56,181 nt of DNA from Elusimicrobiota bacterium (GCA_016191335.1 JACPOW010000061.1:1-56181), one strand, 5' to 3'; shown: positions 15,327-24,610, counted from the stretch's first letter. Notes: generated by a model not told the origin, from the letters alone. Numbers and translations: made by a program.

Positions 15327-16592
15327 GTGACCGAGTCATACCCGTCTGCGCGGACCGGCACCGCCCAGGACCTGATGCGGGTGGTGACGAAGGCCTACGA
15401 GCTGCGCCTCGAAGCGGACAAGACGGTCCTCCCGGCCAAGCCCGAGCTGCAGCGGATGCTCCTGGAGCCGGTCACCCGCGCGGCGGGCCTGCTGATGGCG
15501 GCCGTCATGGAGCTGGTCCCGGCCGACTGGACCGTTTCCTTCCATAACAGGCTTTTCCTCCACCTGTCCGCCGGGCGCGACTATCCGTTCCGCCCGGACG
15601 CGCCCGCGGTCGCCGCCGCCCGGTCCTTGGCGGCCCGGCTGGAGAAGGAATCGGGCCTGGCGCCCGCCCTTCTCGCGGCGATCTCCCACCCGCCGGTCAT
15701 GGGCGACCTGGCCCACCTCAACTTCGAGCTCGTGCGCCACGCGATGCTGGCCTTGCGCGAGGTGCGCGGCCGTCCCTGCCGCCCGCGGCTGGTCGTCGCG
15801 ATCGACCCGTTCGCGCTGGACACCATCAGCGTGCTCGAGGAAGGCCTGTACGCCGGCTTCATGGGACGCTACCACCTGGGCATCGACCGCCTCGCGCTGG
15901 GGCGCGGCCATCCCGGTCCGCTGATGTCGCCCCGGACGCGCTGGGACCGGATGCCGCTGAGGCTGTTCCGCTCGCTGGCCGAGGGAGGGGAGGTCGGCAT
16001 GGTCCTCTCCGGCGGCGTGCCCTCGACGGGCCGGGTGCTGTACGGGGTGCGCGAATGGGCGCGCCGGGCGCGCGCCGCGGGCCCGCTGAACGCCCAGCCC
16101 GCGGAGGCGCGCCGCCGCCTCCTCATCGACGCGTCTTTCGAGCGCTTCCAGGAGGCCTCGGCGGGGAACATCCACCTGCCGCGCGGGCCGTGGCGGCTCC
16201 TGGAGGCGTGGCTCATGGCCGCGGCCGCGGGGCTGCTTCCCGGAGAGACGGCCGAGTCCGTGGCCCGCGCGGCGCTCGCCTGCCTGTCGGTGCCCGAGGC
16301 CGCGCGCGGATCCCTGCTGGCCGAGCTCGCCTCCGACATGACGCGCGAGACGCCGTCGCGGCGACGCCTGTTCCGCCTGCTCGTCGGGCGCGTCGCGCGC
16401 CGCCGGCCTCTCGTGCTGATCCCGATCGTCCACCGCACCGGCCCGCTCGGCGTGTCAGAGACGGAGGCGTGGGGCGTGACATGGATCGCCCGCGACCGGG
16501 TCCGCGTCGTCAAGGCGAACACCCCCGACCGGCACGACGACATGACGGCCGAGCGGCTGGCCGAACGGTTCACCCAGGAGCATTTCGCATGA
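15327..16592 (+). CDS. Conserved-looking cytoplasmic protein of unknown family (421 aa)
   Basis: 421 residues, GTG start with TAGAAT 7 nt upstream and no Shine-Dalgarno. No signal peptide. It is mostly helical, with HPPVMGDLAHLNFELVRHAMLALREV near residue 115, LVVAIDPFALDTISVLEEGLYAGFMGRYHLGIDRLALGRGHPG near 155, and VLIPIVHRTGPLGVSETEAWGVTWI near the C-terminus. The conserved-looking His and Asp residues (DPFALD, YHLGIDR, HRTG) could form an active site, and the HRTG motif faintly recalls acyltransferase sites, but this is speculation. It opens a four-gene operon; its TGA overlaps the ATG of the amidinotransferase-fold gene. I do not recognise a family. Confidence 0.7.
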   Translation: MTESYPSARTGTAQDLMRVVTKAYELRLEADKTVLPAKPELQRMLLEPVTRAAGLLMAAVMELVPADWTVSFHNRLFLHLSAGRDYPFRPDAPAVAAARSLAARLEKESGLAPALLAAISHPPVMGDLAHLNFELVRHAMLALREVRGRPCRPRLVVAIDPFALDTISVLEEGLYAGFMGRYHLGIDRLALGRGHPGPLMSPRTRWDRMPLRLFRSLAEGGEVGMVLSGGVPSTGRVLYGVREWARRARAAGPLNAQPAEARRRLLIDASFERFQEASAGNIHLPRGPWRLLEAWLMAAAAGLLPGETAESVARAALACLSVPEAARGSLLAELASDMTRETPSRRRLFRLLVGRVARRRPLVLIPIVHRTGPLGVSETEAWGVTWIARDRVRVVKANTPDRHDDMTAERLAERFTQEHFA

Positions 16593-17494
16593 GCGCCAAC
16601 CTTTACCGCAGCATCGGGGACCTGAAGGGGTTCTCGCTCAAGAACTGCCCGCCGATGGCCGAGCCGTCGGGCGTGCTGATGTGCCCGCCGGACCACTTCC
16701 AGGTCCTCGCCGTGAAGAACCCGTACATGGCGCGCCACGTCGGGGACGTGAACATCGACAAGGCCAAGAAGCAGTGGGAAGACCTCAAGGCGGCGTTCGA
16801 GGGCGCCGGCTGCCCCGTGTCGGTCATCCCGGCGACCCCCGGCCTCGAGGACATGGTCTTCGCGGCGAACTCGTCCTTGGCGGGCACGCGGCCCGACGGC
16901 GAGAAGGTCGCCTTGATCTCGTCGATGCGGCACTCCTCTCGCCGCAAGGAGACCGAGGCGTTCGAGGCCTGGTACGAGGCGCACGGCTACCGCGTCGCGC
17001 GCACCAAGCCCGGCGGCCACGAGACCTTCGAGGGCTCCGGCGACGCGGTGTGGCATCCGGGCAAGCGCCTGATCTGGGGCGGCCACGGCTTCCGCACCGA
17101 CCCCGGCATGTTCGAGCAGGTGGCGGACACCTTCAAGACCCCGGTCATCCAGCTCAAGCTCGTCAACGAGCGCTTCTACCACCTCGACACCTGCTTCTGC
17201 CCTCTGACGCCGGAGACGGTGCTGATCTACCCCGCGGCCTTCGACGCCGCGAGCCTCGAGCTGATCCTCAAGATCTTCCCCATCGTGGTGACCTCCTCCG
17301 AGGCCGACGCCGTCTCCCGACTGGCCTGCAACGCGGCGGTGTGGCGCTCGAAGACCGCGATCATCCAGAAGGGCGCCAACGCCGCCGCGGGCCACATGCG
17401 GGCGATGGGGCTGGAGGTCGTCGAGGTGGACACTTCCGAGTTCGTGAAATCCGGCGGCAGCGTGTACTGCATGAAGCAGTACCTGTTCGGCTGA
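16589..17494 (+). CDS. Amidinotransferase-fold hydrolase (dimethylargininase/arginine deiminase-like)
   Basis: 301 residues. The guanidino-modifying fold is shown by the catalytic set E148 and D152 in GHETFEGSGDAVWH, H198 in ERFYHLDTCF and C294 in SGGSVYCM. The substrate-binding segment MVFAANSSLAG is also typical. Members such as DDAH hydrolyse N-methylated arginines to citrulline and methylamines; others are citrullinases, agmatine deiminases or ornithine-forming hydrolases, and the sequence alone does not choose between them. It overlaps the upstream unknown gene as ATGA and shares one base with the next gene (TGATG), so it is firmly embedded in the operon. Confidence 0.88.
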   Translation: MSANLYRSIGDLKGFSLKNCPPMAEPSGVLMCPPDHFQVLAVKNPYMARHVGDVNIDKAKKQWEDLKAAFEGAGCPVSVIPATPGLEDMVFAANSSLAGTRPDGEKVALISSMRHSSRRKETEAFEAWYEAHGYRVARTKPGGHETFEGSGDAVWHPGKRLIWGGHGFRTDPGMFEQVADTFKTPVIQLKLVNERFYHLDTCFCPLTPETVLIYPAAFDAASLELILKIFPIVVTSSEADAVSRLACNAAVWRSKTAIIQKGANAAAGHMRAMGLEVVEVDTSEFVKSGGSVYCMKQYLFG

Positions 17495-18393
17495 TGCGGG
17501 CCCTCCTCGCGGCGGCGGCGCTCCTGCTGGCGCTCCCCGGCGCGGCGCTGTCCCCGGACACCGCGCCGACCGAGAAAACGGCCCGCGAGCTCGCGCGGCT
17601 CGAGTCGCTGGCGTCGGCGAGCCCGGCCGCGCGGCGCCTGTTCGCGGCGACCCGCGCCGTGCCGCGCCGCGAGGTGCGAGGCTCGGGGCTCCCCGACCCG
17701 ATCGGCCTGCGCGGCGGCGCTCGGCCGGAGATCGTGCTCGACGCGCTGCGCCTTCCCGGCACGGGGGAGACGGACGCCGAGCTCCTGCTCGTGCTGAACT
17801 CCGCGCGCGCCCTGCTCGCCTTCCCGATCCCCGTCGTCGAGGCGGAGCAGGCCGCCTGGCAGAGGACCTTGCTGTTCGCCGTCGAGCGCGGCGCGGAGGA
17901 CCCCGCGGGGTTCGGCTCGCGCCTGGCGAAGGCCGTCCGCGAGGGCGGCGCGCGCAGCGAGGCGCTCGAGCGCTCGGCGCTGCCTCCGCGCACGCCGTGG
18001 GAGCCGTCGGAGACGGCGGTGCTGAGGCTGCCCGACGACGCCTTGCCCCGCGCGGGGCTGCTGCTCCATCTGCTCGAGACCGACCCGCAGCGCTTCTACT
18101 GGGCGGTCGAGGCGGGGAGCGCGTGGCCGCGCGGGGCCGCGCGCCTCTCCGAGATCGAGGACCTGTACGCCCTGCGCGCGAAGGAGATCGCCGCGCTCGC
18201 GGCCCCGCCGGAGGGGCCCTACGCGGTCCTGGGCGGGCGCCGCTATCCCGCGCCGCTGGTCCGCACGGCGTTCCTGCTGAGAGGGACCGGCGAGGTCGAG
18301 CGCCTGCGCGAATCGCTCGAGGCCTACGACACCGTCGGCCTGGCGAGCGCGCGCGTCGCGATCAACCGCTGGCGCCGGGCCGTGGGACGATGA
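17494..18393 (+). CDS. Secreted protein of unknown family
   Basis: 299 residues with a signal peptide (MRALLAAAALLLALPGAALS). The mature part is Arg-, Ala- and Leu-rich and mainly helical, with no motif I recognise. A possible landmark is DTVGLASARVAINRWRRAVG at the C-terminus. Its ATG overlaps the TGA of the amidinotransferase-fold gene by one base, and its TGA overlaps the rlmM-like ATG (ATGA). An exported protein between two cytoplasmic enzymes is odd, but the overlaps argue for translational coupling. Confidence 0.7.
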   Translation: MRALLAAAALLLALPGAALSPDTAPTEKTARELARLESLASASPAARRLFAATRAVPRREVRGSGLPDPIGLRGGARPEIVLDALRLPGTGETDAELLLVLNSARALLAFPIPVVEAEQAAWQRTLLFAVERGAEDPAGFGSRLAKAVREGGARSEALERSALPPRTPWEPSETAVLRLPDDALPRAGLLLHLLETDPQRFYWAVEAGSAWPRGAARLSEIEDLYALRAKEIAALAAPPEGPYAVLGGRRYPAPLVRTAFLLRGTGEVERLRESLEAYDTVGLASARVAINRWRRAVGR

Positions 18394-19349
18394 CCCTTCA
18401 TCTCTGCCAGGCCGGCTACGAGGCCTTCCTCATCAAGGAGCTCGGCGGCGCCGTCGAGAGGTCCGGCCCGGGCTGGGTGCTCGGCCCGGACGCGCCCGGG
18501 GAGCTCTGCTTCGCGCACCTGTCGCTGAAGGCGCCCGCGACGGTCGAGGGCAAGTCCCTCAACGCCCTGGCCGGCGCGATGGCCGACTTCTTCACCGCGT
18601 CGACCAAGGACGAGCGCTTCGAGGGGCCGTGGCCTTTCTGCGTGGAGTCCTCCGGCGAGCCCGGCCTCTCGCGCCGCGCCAAGACGGCCGCCGAGGAGGC
18701 CTTCGCCCGCGTGAAGGGCCGCATGTCGCGCGTGGCCAAGCTCGCGGTCCACGGGCGCCCGGCCGTCGGACCCGCGCGCGGTTTCTTCGCCTATCTGCCG
18801 ACCTTCGACCAGGCGTTCGTCTCGCGCGAGGCGGTCGCCGGCGGACAGCGGCGCATGGCCGACGATCCCCAGGCGCCTTCGCGCTCGTACCTCAAGGTCG
18901 AGGAGGCCTACGGCCTGCTCGGCCGCGAGCCTCAGGCGGGCGAGACCGTCGTCGACCTGGGCGCGGCCCCGGGCGGCTGGAGCTACAGCGCGGCCAAGCG
19001 CGGCGCTTCGGTCGTCGCGGTGGACAACGGCCCGCTCAAGGGCGGCGGGCTCCACGCGGGGATCACCCACAAGGCCGAGGACGCGTTCAAGTACGCGCCG
19101 AAGTCGACGGTCGATTGGCTGTATTGCGACATGGTCGAGGACCCCGACCGCATCACGGACCTTCTGGGACAGTGGCTCGACAAGGGCTGGTGCCGGCGCT
19201 TCGTCGTCAACCTGAAGTTCGGACGCCACGACCCGCTGCGCGTCCTCAGCCGGGCGGAGGAACTGCGGCCGAAGTGCTCGCTCCTGCGGGCCCGTCACCT
19301 GTTCCACGACCGCGAGGAATTGACCCTCGTCGGCGAGCGCGCCTCCTAG
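18390..19349 (+). CDS. rlmM: RlmM-like 23S rRNA 2'-O-methyltransferase (FtsJ/RrmJ fold)
   Basis: 319 residues. The N-terminal ~150 residues match the THUMP-like half of RlmM. The C-terminal Rossmann domain has the SAM motif VVDLGAAPGGWSYSAAKRGA and VVAVDNGPLKGG. The catalytic K-D-K-E set is plausible as K893-type Lys in RSYLKVEEA, Asp in YCDMVEDP, Lys in VVNLKFG and Glu in REELTLV. RlmM methylates C2498 of 23S rRNA in E. coli. Last gene of the operon; its TAG overlaps the stop of the convergent hybrid kinase by 4 nt. The exact target nucleotide is inferred from the family. Confidence 0.82.
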   Translation: MTLHLCQAGYEAFLIKELGGAVERSGPGWVLGPDAPGELCFAHLSLKAPATVEGKSLNALAGAMADFFTASTKDERFEGPWPFCVESSGEPGLSRRAKTAAEEAFARVKGRMSRVAKLAVHGRPAVGPARGFFAYLPTFDQAFVSREAVAGGQRRMADDPQAPSRSYLKVEEAYGLLGREPQAGETVVDLGAAPGGWSYSAAKRGASVVAVDNGPLKGGGLHAGITHKAEDAFKYAPKSTVDWLYCDMVEDPDRITDLLGQWLDKGWCRRFVVNLKFGRHDPLRVLSRAEELRPKCSLLRARHLFHDREELTLVGERAS

Positions 19350-21424
19350 CCGAGGGCGGCCGCGACGAGCCCGAGCTCGCGCTCGACGTCGTCGAGCAGC
19401 TCCGGCGTCGCCGCGCCGGCGGCCTCGATGCGCGCGCACAGCGCCGAGAGCCGGCGCGCTCCCAGCGCGGCGCTCGAGCCTTTCAGCGTGTGGGCCGCGC
19501 GGGCGAGGATGTCCGCGTCCTTGCTGACGCGCATGTCGGCGAGCAGGCGGGCCGCGTCCTCGAGGAATTCCTTCCTCCATCGTCCCGCGGATCCTTCGAC
19601 GAGCTTCGCCGCTTTGGCGAGGACGGCGGGGTCGACCGGCGCGCCCCAGCGTGACAGCGCCCCGGCGATGTCCCTCAGCCTCATCGGCTTCGAGAGATAG
19701 TCGTCCATGCCGGCGGCGAGGCACTTCTCCCGGTCGCCCTGCAGGGCGTAGGCCGTCATCGCGACGATGGGCAGGCGCTCTCCCGGAGGCTCCCGCCGGC
19801 GCCACGCCGCGGTCGCCTCGTAGCCGTCCATGACGGGCATCGAGCAGTCCATGAACACGAGGTCGTAGGGGGACTTCTCCAGGAGCTCGAGGCCTTCCCG
19901 GCCGTTCTCCGCGGCCTCCGCCTTGACGCCGAGATGCTCCAGCATCTCGAGGGCGATCCGGCGGTTCGCCGCGTTGTCCTCGACGATGAGCACGCGCAGG
20001 CGCGAGAGGTCGGGGGCGGGCGCGGGCGCCGTCTCGGCCCGGGGCGCCTCGCCCGCGATCGGAAGGGGCGCGCGGAACCAGAACAGGGAGCCGGCGCCCG
20101 GGACGCTCTCGACGCCGATCACCCCGCCCATGGCCTCGACGAGCCGGCGGCTGATCGCGAGGCCGAGGCCGGTGCCGCCGTAGCGCCGCGTCGTGGACGC
20201 GTCGGCCTGGGTGAAGGGCTGGAACAGGAGGGGCTGGATCTCGGGCGCGATGCCGATGCCGGTGTCGCGGACGGAGACGCTGAGGAACACCTCCTTCTCG
20301 CCGAGCGGCTCCGTCGCGATGGAGAGGACGACCGAGCCTTTCTCGGTGAACTTCACCGAGTTGTTGAGGAGGTTGGTGACGATCTGACGCAGGCGCAGGG
20401 GGTCGACCGTGAGCAGAGGGGGGAACGGGTCGGTGATCTCGAGCCTCATCTCGAGGCCCTTGGCCTCACCCTGGTCCCTGATCAGGGCGAAGGTCTCGGC
20501 GAACACCCGGGCCGCGTCCGTCGGGATCGGGTCGAGGGTCATGCGGCCCGCCTCGAGCTTGGACAGGTCGAGCAGGTCGTCGATGGTCGCCGTCAGGACG
20601 TTGACCGCGGCATGGGCGAGCCTGGCCCGCGAGGCGTGGGGCTCGGGCAGGCCCTGGCCGGTCATGAGCTCGCACATCCCGAGGATCGCGTTGAGCGGCG
20701 TGCGCATCTCATGGCTGATGTTGGCGAGGACCTCCGACTTCGCGCGGTCGGAGGCCAGCGCCGCGTCGCGCGCGGCGCGGAGCCGCTCCTCCAGGTGCTT
20801 GCGCTCGTCGATGTCGGTGTGCGAGCCGGACATGCGCAGCGGCTCGCCGTTGGCGCCGCGCAGCAGCGCGCCGCGGGCGAGGATCCAGCGGTAGGTCCCG
20901 TCCTTCTGGCGCAGGCGGTGCTCGAGCTCGTAGACGGGGGTGAGCCCGTCGTGATACTCCTTCACCTTCCTGCGGGCGACGGGCAGGTCCTCGGGGTGCA
21001 TCAGCCGTTCCCAGGACGCGAGGCTGTTCTCGATCTCGTCCTCGGCGTAGCCCAGCATCGCCTTGTAGCGCGGGGAGAAATACACCTTGTTCGTGACGAT
21101 GTCCCAATCCCACAGGCCGTCGGAGGACCCCTCGACCGCGAGGACGAAGCGCTCGTGGCTGAGGCGCAGTTCCTCGGCCACGCGCAGGCGCTCCCGCTCC
21201 GCGCTCCGCAGCAGGCGTCCCACGAAGATCACGGCTCCGGAGAGGGCCAGGACGACGCTTACGCTGGCGACGACCGCCACGGCCTCGAGGCTGGCGCTGC
21301 CGGTGCGCAGGGCCCAGACCGCGGAGACCGCCGTCGCGGCCTGGGCCGCCGCGACGACCGGGATGAGCCGCGTGTACAGGAAGGCGGCGGCGTCGGGCCT
21401 CTCGGGCGTGGGATGACCGGCCAT
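19346..21424 (-). CDS. Membrane hybrid histidine kinase (PAS-HisKA-HATPase-REC-Hpt)
   Basis: 692 residues. Two membrane helices lie at about residues 16-40 and 46-70. A PAS domain (about 88-205) ends in the PAC-like [17 protein letters not shown]. The HisKA phosphoacceptor is H238 in [12 protein letters not shown], the N box [10 protein letters not shown] is near 351, and the G boxes are DTGIGIAP and GGTGLGL. A receiver domain follows with D526 in [11 protein letters not shown] and K579. A C-terminal Hpt domain has H645 in [13 protein letters not shown]. This is a complete BarA-type phosphorelay in one protein; no output regulator is adjacent. TATCAT lies 6 nt before its ATG. Confidence 0.93.
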   Translation of the reverse strand: MAGHPTPERPDAAAFLYTRLIPVVAAAQAATAVSAVWALRTGSASLEAVAVVASVSVVLALSGAVIFVGRLLRSAERERLRVAEELRLSHERFVLAVEGSSDGLWDWDIVTNKVYFSPRYKAMLGYAEDEIENSLASWERLMHPEDLPVARRKVKEYHDGLTPVYELEHRLRQKDGTYRWILARGALLRGANGEPLRMSGSHTDIDERKHLEERLRAARDAALASDRAKSEVLANISHEMRTPLNAILGMCELMTGQGLPEPHASRARLAHAAVNVLTATIDDLLDLSKLEAGRMTLDPIPTDAARVFAETFALIRDQGEAKGLEMRLEITDPFPPLLTVDPLRLRQIVTNLLNNSVKFTEKGSVVLSIATEPLGEKEVFLSVSVRDTGIGIAPEIQPLLFQPFTQADASTTRRYGGTGLGLAISRRLVEAMGGVIGVESVPGAGSLFWFRAPLPIAGEAPRAETAPAPAPDLSRLRVLIVEDNAANRRIALEMLEHLGVKAEAAENGREGLELLEKSPYDLVFMDCSMPVMDGYEATAAWRRREPPGERLPIVAMTAYALQGDREKCLAAGMDDYLSKPMRLRDIAGALSRWGAPVDPAVLAKAAKLVEGSAGRWRKEFLEDAARLLADMRVSKDADILARAAHTLKGSSAALGARRLSALCARIEAAGAATPELLDDVERELGLVAAALG

Positions 21425-21430
21425 CCGTCG

Positions 21431-21436
21431 ATGATA
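21431..21436 (-). promoter_or_regulatory. TATCAT box of the hybrid kinase
   Basis: 6 nt before the ATG at 21424. Confidence 0.6.
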
Positions 21437-21458
21437 GCAATCTTACAATCCCCGCGGC

Positions 21459-21487
21459 TTGAAAGAGGGTGGCCGGGAGGCTATACT
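21459..21487 (+). promoter_or_regulatory. Sigma-70-type promoter of the Lys-rich secreted gene
   Basis: TTGAAA (21459-21464), 17-nt spacer, TATACT (21482-21487), 6 nt to the ATG. The predicted transcription start falls on or next to the start codon. Confidence 0.8.
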
Positions 21488-21493
21488 CAGGTC

Positions 21494-21874
21494 ATGACAT
21501 CACGACGACTCCTCCTCCTCGGCGCCTTGACCTTGGCGTTCGCCTCCTCCGCGAGCCTCGCCCGCGCCGAGGACGATCCCATCCAGAACGAGGAGGTCAA
21601 GCCCGCTCCGAAGTCGAAGAAGAAGCCGGCGAAGAAGAAGACCTACGACTACGACCGGTCCAAGTACAAGTCCCGCTCGCCCGAGGAGGGCGCGTCGACC
21701 TACCGCTTCAACGAGAACGGCGAGCCCGTCGATCCGCAGGCCAAGAAGAAGGCCCCCGCGAAGAAGAAGAAGCGCTCCGAGCCGCCCGAGATCGGGTCGG
21801 GCGCGGTCTCCGAGTCCTGCGGCCCGGAGGAGACGACCTGCTCGGAGAAGAAGACCGAGGCGGACGCGCTCTAG
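21494..21874 (+). CDS. Secreted lysine-rich protein of low complexity
   Basis: 126 residues with a signal peptide (MTSRRLLLLGALTLAFASSASLARA). The mature protein has two Lys/Pro-rich blocks (PAPKSKKKPAKKKTYDYD and KKKAPAKKKKRSE) around a Tyr/Ser-containing segment, then an acidic C-terminus with two Cys (ESCGPEETTCSE) that could form a disulfide. It has the clearest promoter in the window, TTGAAA, 17 nt, TATACT, with the ATG 6 nt downstream. No family recognised; the basic blocks could bind cell-wall polymers or nucleic acid. Confidence 0.7.
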   Translation: MTSRRLLLLGALTLAFASSASLARAEDDPIQNEEVKPAPKSKKKPAKKKTYDYDRSKYKSRSPEEGASTYRFNENGEPVDPQAKKKAPAKKKKRSEPPEIGSGAVSESCGPEETTCSEKKTEADAL

Positions 21875-21875
21875 C

Positions 21876-23417
21876 CTAGGCGGCCGGGCCCGTCTTCGGC
21901 AGGCGGGCGATGAAGCGGGCCCCGCGGCCCGGCTCGCTCTCGATCCTGATCGTCCCGGAGTGCGCCTCGACGATGCCCTTGCAGATGGCGAGGCCCAGGC
22001 CCGTGCCCGGGGTCTTGCGCGTGACGGCGTCGCCGGCGCGGTAGAACTTCTCGAACAGACGGCTTTGGTCCGCTTTGGACACGCCCGGCCCCTGATCCTC
22101 CACGCTCAGCTCGATGTCGGGCCCGACGGCCTCCGCCTTCAGCGTCACGGTCCCCTCGACGGGCGTGTACTTCATGGCGTTGCCGCCGAGGTTGACGAGG
22201 AGGCGGTACAGCTGCTCCTCGTCTCCGCGCAGGGACTCCGCCCCGGGGCCGACCGAGAGCTTGAAGGCCGGCCGGGACGGATGCTCCTTGAAGAGCCGCG
22301 CGATCCGGTCGAAGAGCGCCGCCGTCTTCACGTCCGCGAACTCCATCTCGATGCCCCCGCCCTCGATGCGGGCGATGTCGAGGAAGTCTCCGACCATGTG
22401 GGACAGGCGGGTGGATTCGTCGAGGATGATCTGCAGGTAGTGCCGGCGCTGCTCCGGCTCCAGCTCGTCGCCGAAATCGCGCAGGGTCTCGGCGAAGCCG
22501 CGGATGGCGGTCAGAGGGGTGCGCAGCTCGTGACTGACCAGGGCGGTGAACTCCGACTTCATGCGCTCGACCTGCTTGCGCTTTGTGATGTCGCGGTACG
22601 ACCGCACGATCGCGAACGGCTCTCCGGCGTCGTCCGTCAGGAGGGTGAACGAGCCTTCGACCGGGACGGCGGTCCCGTCCTTGCGCAGGCGTTCGGTCTC
22701 GACCGAGGTCTTGCGTCCCTCGGCGAGGACCTCGCCGATGACACGTCGGATCTCGTCGACGCGGTCCGGCGGCACGAGGAAGGCGCCGTGGCGGCCGAGG
22801 ACCTCGTCGAGGCGCCACTGGAAGAGCGCGACGGCCCCTGAGTTCCAGGTCAGGACCCGCTGCTCGAGGTCGGTCACGAAGATCGCCTCGGAGGACTGAT
22901 TCACGATCGCGGAGGAGACCTTGCGGTGCTGGAGGGTTTGCTGGATCAGGCGCGCGTTGCGCAGGTGGCGCGCGATCTCGACGAGCCCGCCCTCGCGCTC
23001 GGCGTCGAGCGGCTCCGCCCTCACCCGGCCGAAGACGACGCCGCCGGTCAGCAGGGCCGCGTCGGCGGTCAGACGGAGCAGGGGCGCTGCCTCCCAGGAA
23101 CGGCCGCCGGCGGCGCTGGTCACGATGCGCTTCTCGGCGAAGGCGAACGCGAGGAGGTCCTCCTCCGCGCGGCGAGCGGCGTCGTCGGAGAGGCGCTTGT
23201 CGAAGTGGCGGTGGGCGACGACGGGCTCTCCTCTTTCGTCGGTGAAATACACCGCGACCGACTGCGCTCCCATGAGGGCCATCGCGGCATGGCACGCTTC
23301 CGGCAGGGCCGCGGCGAAGGGCTTGTCGCCGAACAGGGCGACGGACATCCGGTTGAGGAGGACCAGGCGCTGGTAGCGCACGGCCAGCATGTCGGTCGCG
23401 GCGGGGGAATCGCCCAT
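21876..23417 (-). CDS. Soluble histidine kinase (GAF-PAS-HisKA-HATPase)
   Basis: 513 residues with no membrane segment. Residues about 15-160 look like a GAF domain, and a PAS domain spans about 165-275, ending in VRSYRDITKRKQVERMK. The phosphoacceptor is H296 in ALVSHELRTPLT; the N box is LLVNLGGNAMKY (N413); the G boxes are EDQGPGVS and [16 protein letters not shown]. It resembles PhoR/ResE-type kinases and lacks its own receiver. No partner regulator is adjacent. It converges on the Lys-rich secreted gene with a 1-nt gap. Confidence 0.92.
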   Translation of the reverse strand: MGDSPAATDMLAVRYQRLVLLNRMSVALFGDKPFAAALPEACHAAMALMGAQSVAVYFTDERGEPVVAHRHFDKRLSDDAARRAEEDLLAFAFAEKRIVTSAAGGRSWEAAPLLRLTADAALLTGGVVFGRVRAEPLDAEREGGLVEIARHLRNARLIQQTLQHRKVSSAIVNQSSEAIFVTDLEQRVLTWNSGAVALFQWRLDEVLGRHGAFLVPPDRVDEIRRVIGEVLAEGRKTSVETERLRKDGTAVPVEGSFTLLTDDAGEPFAIVRSYRDITKRKQVERMKSEFTALVSHELRTPLTAIRGFAETLRDFGDELEPEQRRHYLQIILDESTRLSHMVGDFLDIARIEGGGIEMEFADVKTAALFDRIARLFKEHPSRPAFKLSVGPGAESLRGDEEQLYRLLVNLGGNAMKYTPVEGTVTLKAEAVGPDIELSVEDQGPGVSKADQSRLFEKFYRAGDAVTRKTPGTGLGLAICKGIVEAHSGTIRIESEPGRGARFIARLPKTGPAA

Positions 23418-23426
23418 CGGTCGGCT

Positions 23427-23432
23427 ATTCTA
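23427..23432 (-). promoter_or_regulatory. TAGAAT box of the PAS kinase
   Basis: 9 nt before the ATG at 23417, slightly longer than the usual spacing. Confidence 0.5.
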
Positions 23433-23452
23433 TATTATGATTGGCGGCGCGC

Positions 23453-23659
23453 ATGAAGCTCGAACGCCTTCGCTGGATCCTCCTGCCCGTGGCCGCGGTC
23501 GCCGCGCTGGCGGCCCTGTTCAAGGGCGTCACTCCCGGACGGCTGGCCCTGTGCGCGGTCTGCGCCCTGGCCTGGTACGGCCTCTCCCGGCGCAAGGCCC
23601 GCTCCCTCGACCGCGACGTCTTCGAAGGCGGCTCCCTCGGCCGCCGCTCCGACGACTGA
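23453..23659 (+). CDS. Small membrane protein, two hydrophobic segments
   Basis: 68 residues from the ATG at 23453 (a TTG at 23441 is an in-frame alternative). Residues about 8-24 (WILLPVAAVAALAALF) and 30-46 (RLALCAVCALAWYGL) are hydrophobic, followed by a charged tail. It is divergent from the PAS kinase at 23417, with only 35 bp between them, and is followed by a strong rho-independent terminator. Function unknown. Confidence 0.55.
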   Translation: MKLERLRWILLPVAAVAALAALFKGVTPGRLALCAVCALAWYGLSRRKARSLDRDVFEGGSLGRRSDD

Positions 23660-23664
23660 CGCCG

Positions 23665-23708
23665 TAAAAAAAGGACCCCGGCGCCGCGAAGGAGCCGGGG
23701 TCTTTTTT
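23665..23708. terminator. Bidirectional rho-independent terminator
   Basis: The stem GACCCCGGC (23674-23682) pairs with GCCGGGGTC (23694-23702), flanked by a run of A on the left and T on the right. It can end both the rightward small membrane gene and the leftward secreted-protein gene at 23724. Confidence 0.92.
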
Positions 23709-23723
23709 CGACCGGCGCGGCGG

Positions 23724-24557
23724 CTACTGGAAGAAGAGCAGCTCGGCGCCGAACTTGTACTCGGGGTGGTCGATGGGGACGAGCTTGTGGCCGACGATGC
23801 GCTTGCCCTGGCCGACGAGGAACGCCGTGCGCTTCTCGAGCTTCGCGGCGAGGTCCTCGGCGGTCTTCGCCCACAGCCCGACGTAGCCGAGCTCGGGGCC
23901 GACGTAGACCAGCAGCCACGGCTGCGGCTTCTGCACGACGGTCACGCCCGACGCCTTGATCAGGTCCGCGTCGATGTCGTCGCCCGGCTTGAGGACGCGC
24001 AGCTGGGTCTCGCGCTCCTCGAGGGCCTCGGGCTTGGCGAGGTAGAGCAAGGAGTAGGTGGGCAGGGCGTACTCGAGGTTCAGCACCCGCGCCGAGACCG
24101 GGGTCAGGCCCGCGTCGGACAGGGCCTTGTCGGCGAGGGCCATGTGGGCGCACAGGCCCGCGTCGTCCTTCGGCGGGAACTGGCGGGGCTCGGCCATGAA
24201 GTCGCGGATCACGCGTCCGTCGGCCGTGCGGTAGGGGATCGTGAAGATGCCGTCCTTGAGGGCCGGAGCGCCGGGCTCGATGCCCGCGTTCCTGAGGACC
24301 TCGGTCCAATAAGAGAAAGCCTCGGCGAACTCCTCCGGGGTCTTGGCGAACCCGAACAGGACGCTCTTGCCGGCCTGGAGGTGCATGTGGCTCTTGGAGA
24401 CGACGTCGGCTGGGCGCGGGGCCGGCGCGGCGACCGCGGAGCCTTCGGCGCGCAGGGCCGCGGCGCCGGTGAAGCGGAACGCGGGCAGCGCGCCGTTGTC
24501 GGCGGAGGCGGCCAGCGGCGACAGGAGCAAAGCGAGGGCGGGGAGCAGGTTCTTCAT
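23724..24557 (-). CDS. Secreted protein of unknown family (277 aa)
   Basis: 277 residues with a signal peptide (MKNLLPALALLLSPLAASA). The mature part appears to be two similar alpha/beta halves: one around FGFAKTPEEFAEAFSYWTEVLRNAGIEPG, and one around WLLVYVGPELGYVGLWAKTAEDLAAKLEKRTAFLVGQG. HMHLQAGKSVLFG and GLCAHMALADKAL have conserved-looking His residues. It ends in FGAELLFFQ. I do not recognise the family. It has its own TAGAAT box 6 nt upstream, sharing 15 identical bases with the gene at 9257, and a terminator just downstream. Confidence 0.65.
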   Translation of the reverse strand: MKNLLPALALLLSPLAASADNGALPAFRFTGAAALRAEGSAVAAPAPRPADVVSKSHMHLQAGKSVLFGFAKTPEEFAEAFSYWTEVLRNAGIEPGAPALKDGIFTIPYRTADGRVIRDFMAEPRQFPPKDDAGLCAHMALADKALSDAGLTPVSARVLNLEYALPTYSLLYLAKPEALEERETQLRVLKPGDDIDADLIKASGVTVVQKPQPWLLVYVGPELGYVGLWAKTAEDLAAKLEKRTAFLVGQGKRIVGHKLVPIDHPEYKFGAELLFFQ

Positions 24558-24563
24558 GCGCCG

Positions 24564-24569
24564 ATTCTA
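24564..24569 (-). promoter_or_regulatory. TAGAAT box of the secreted gene at 24557
   Basis: 6 nt before the ATG; 15 bases identical to the start region at 9257. Confidence 0.65.
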
Positions 24570-24610
24570 GCACAGTCCGGGCCGTTCGGCCCATGACGGA
24601 CCCGGGACTT

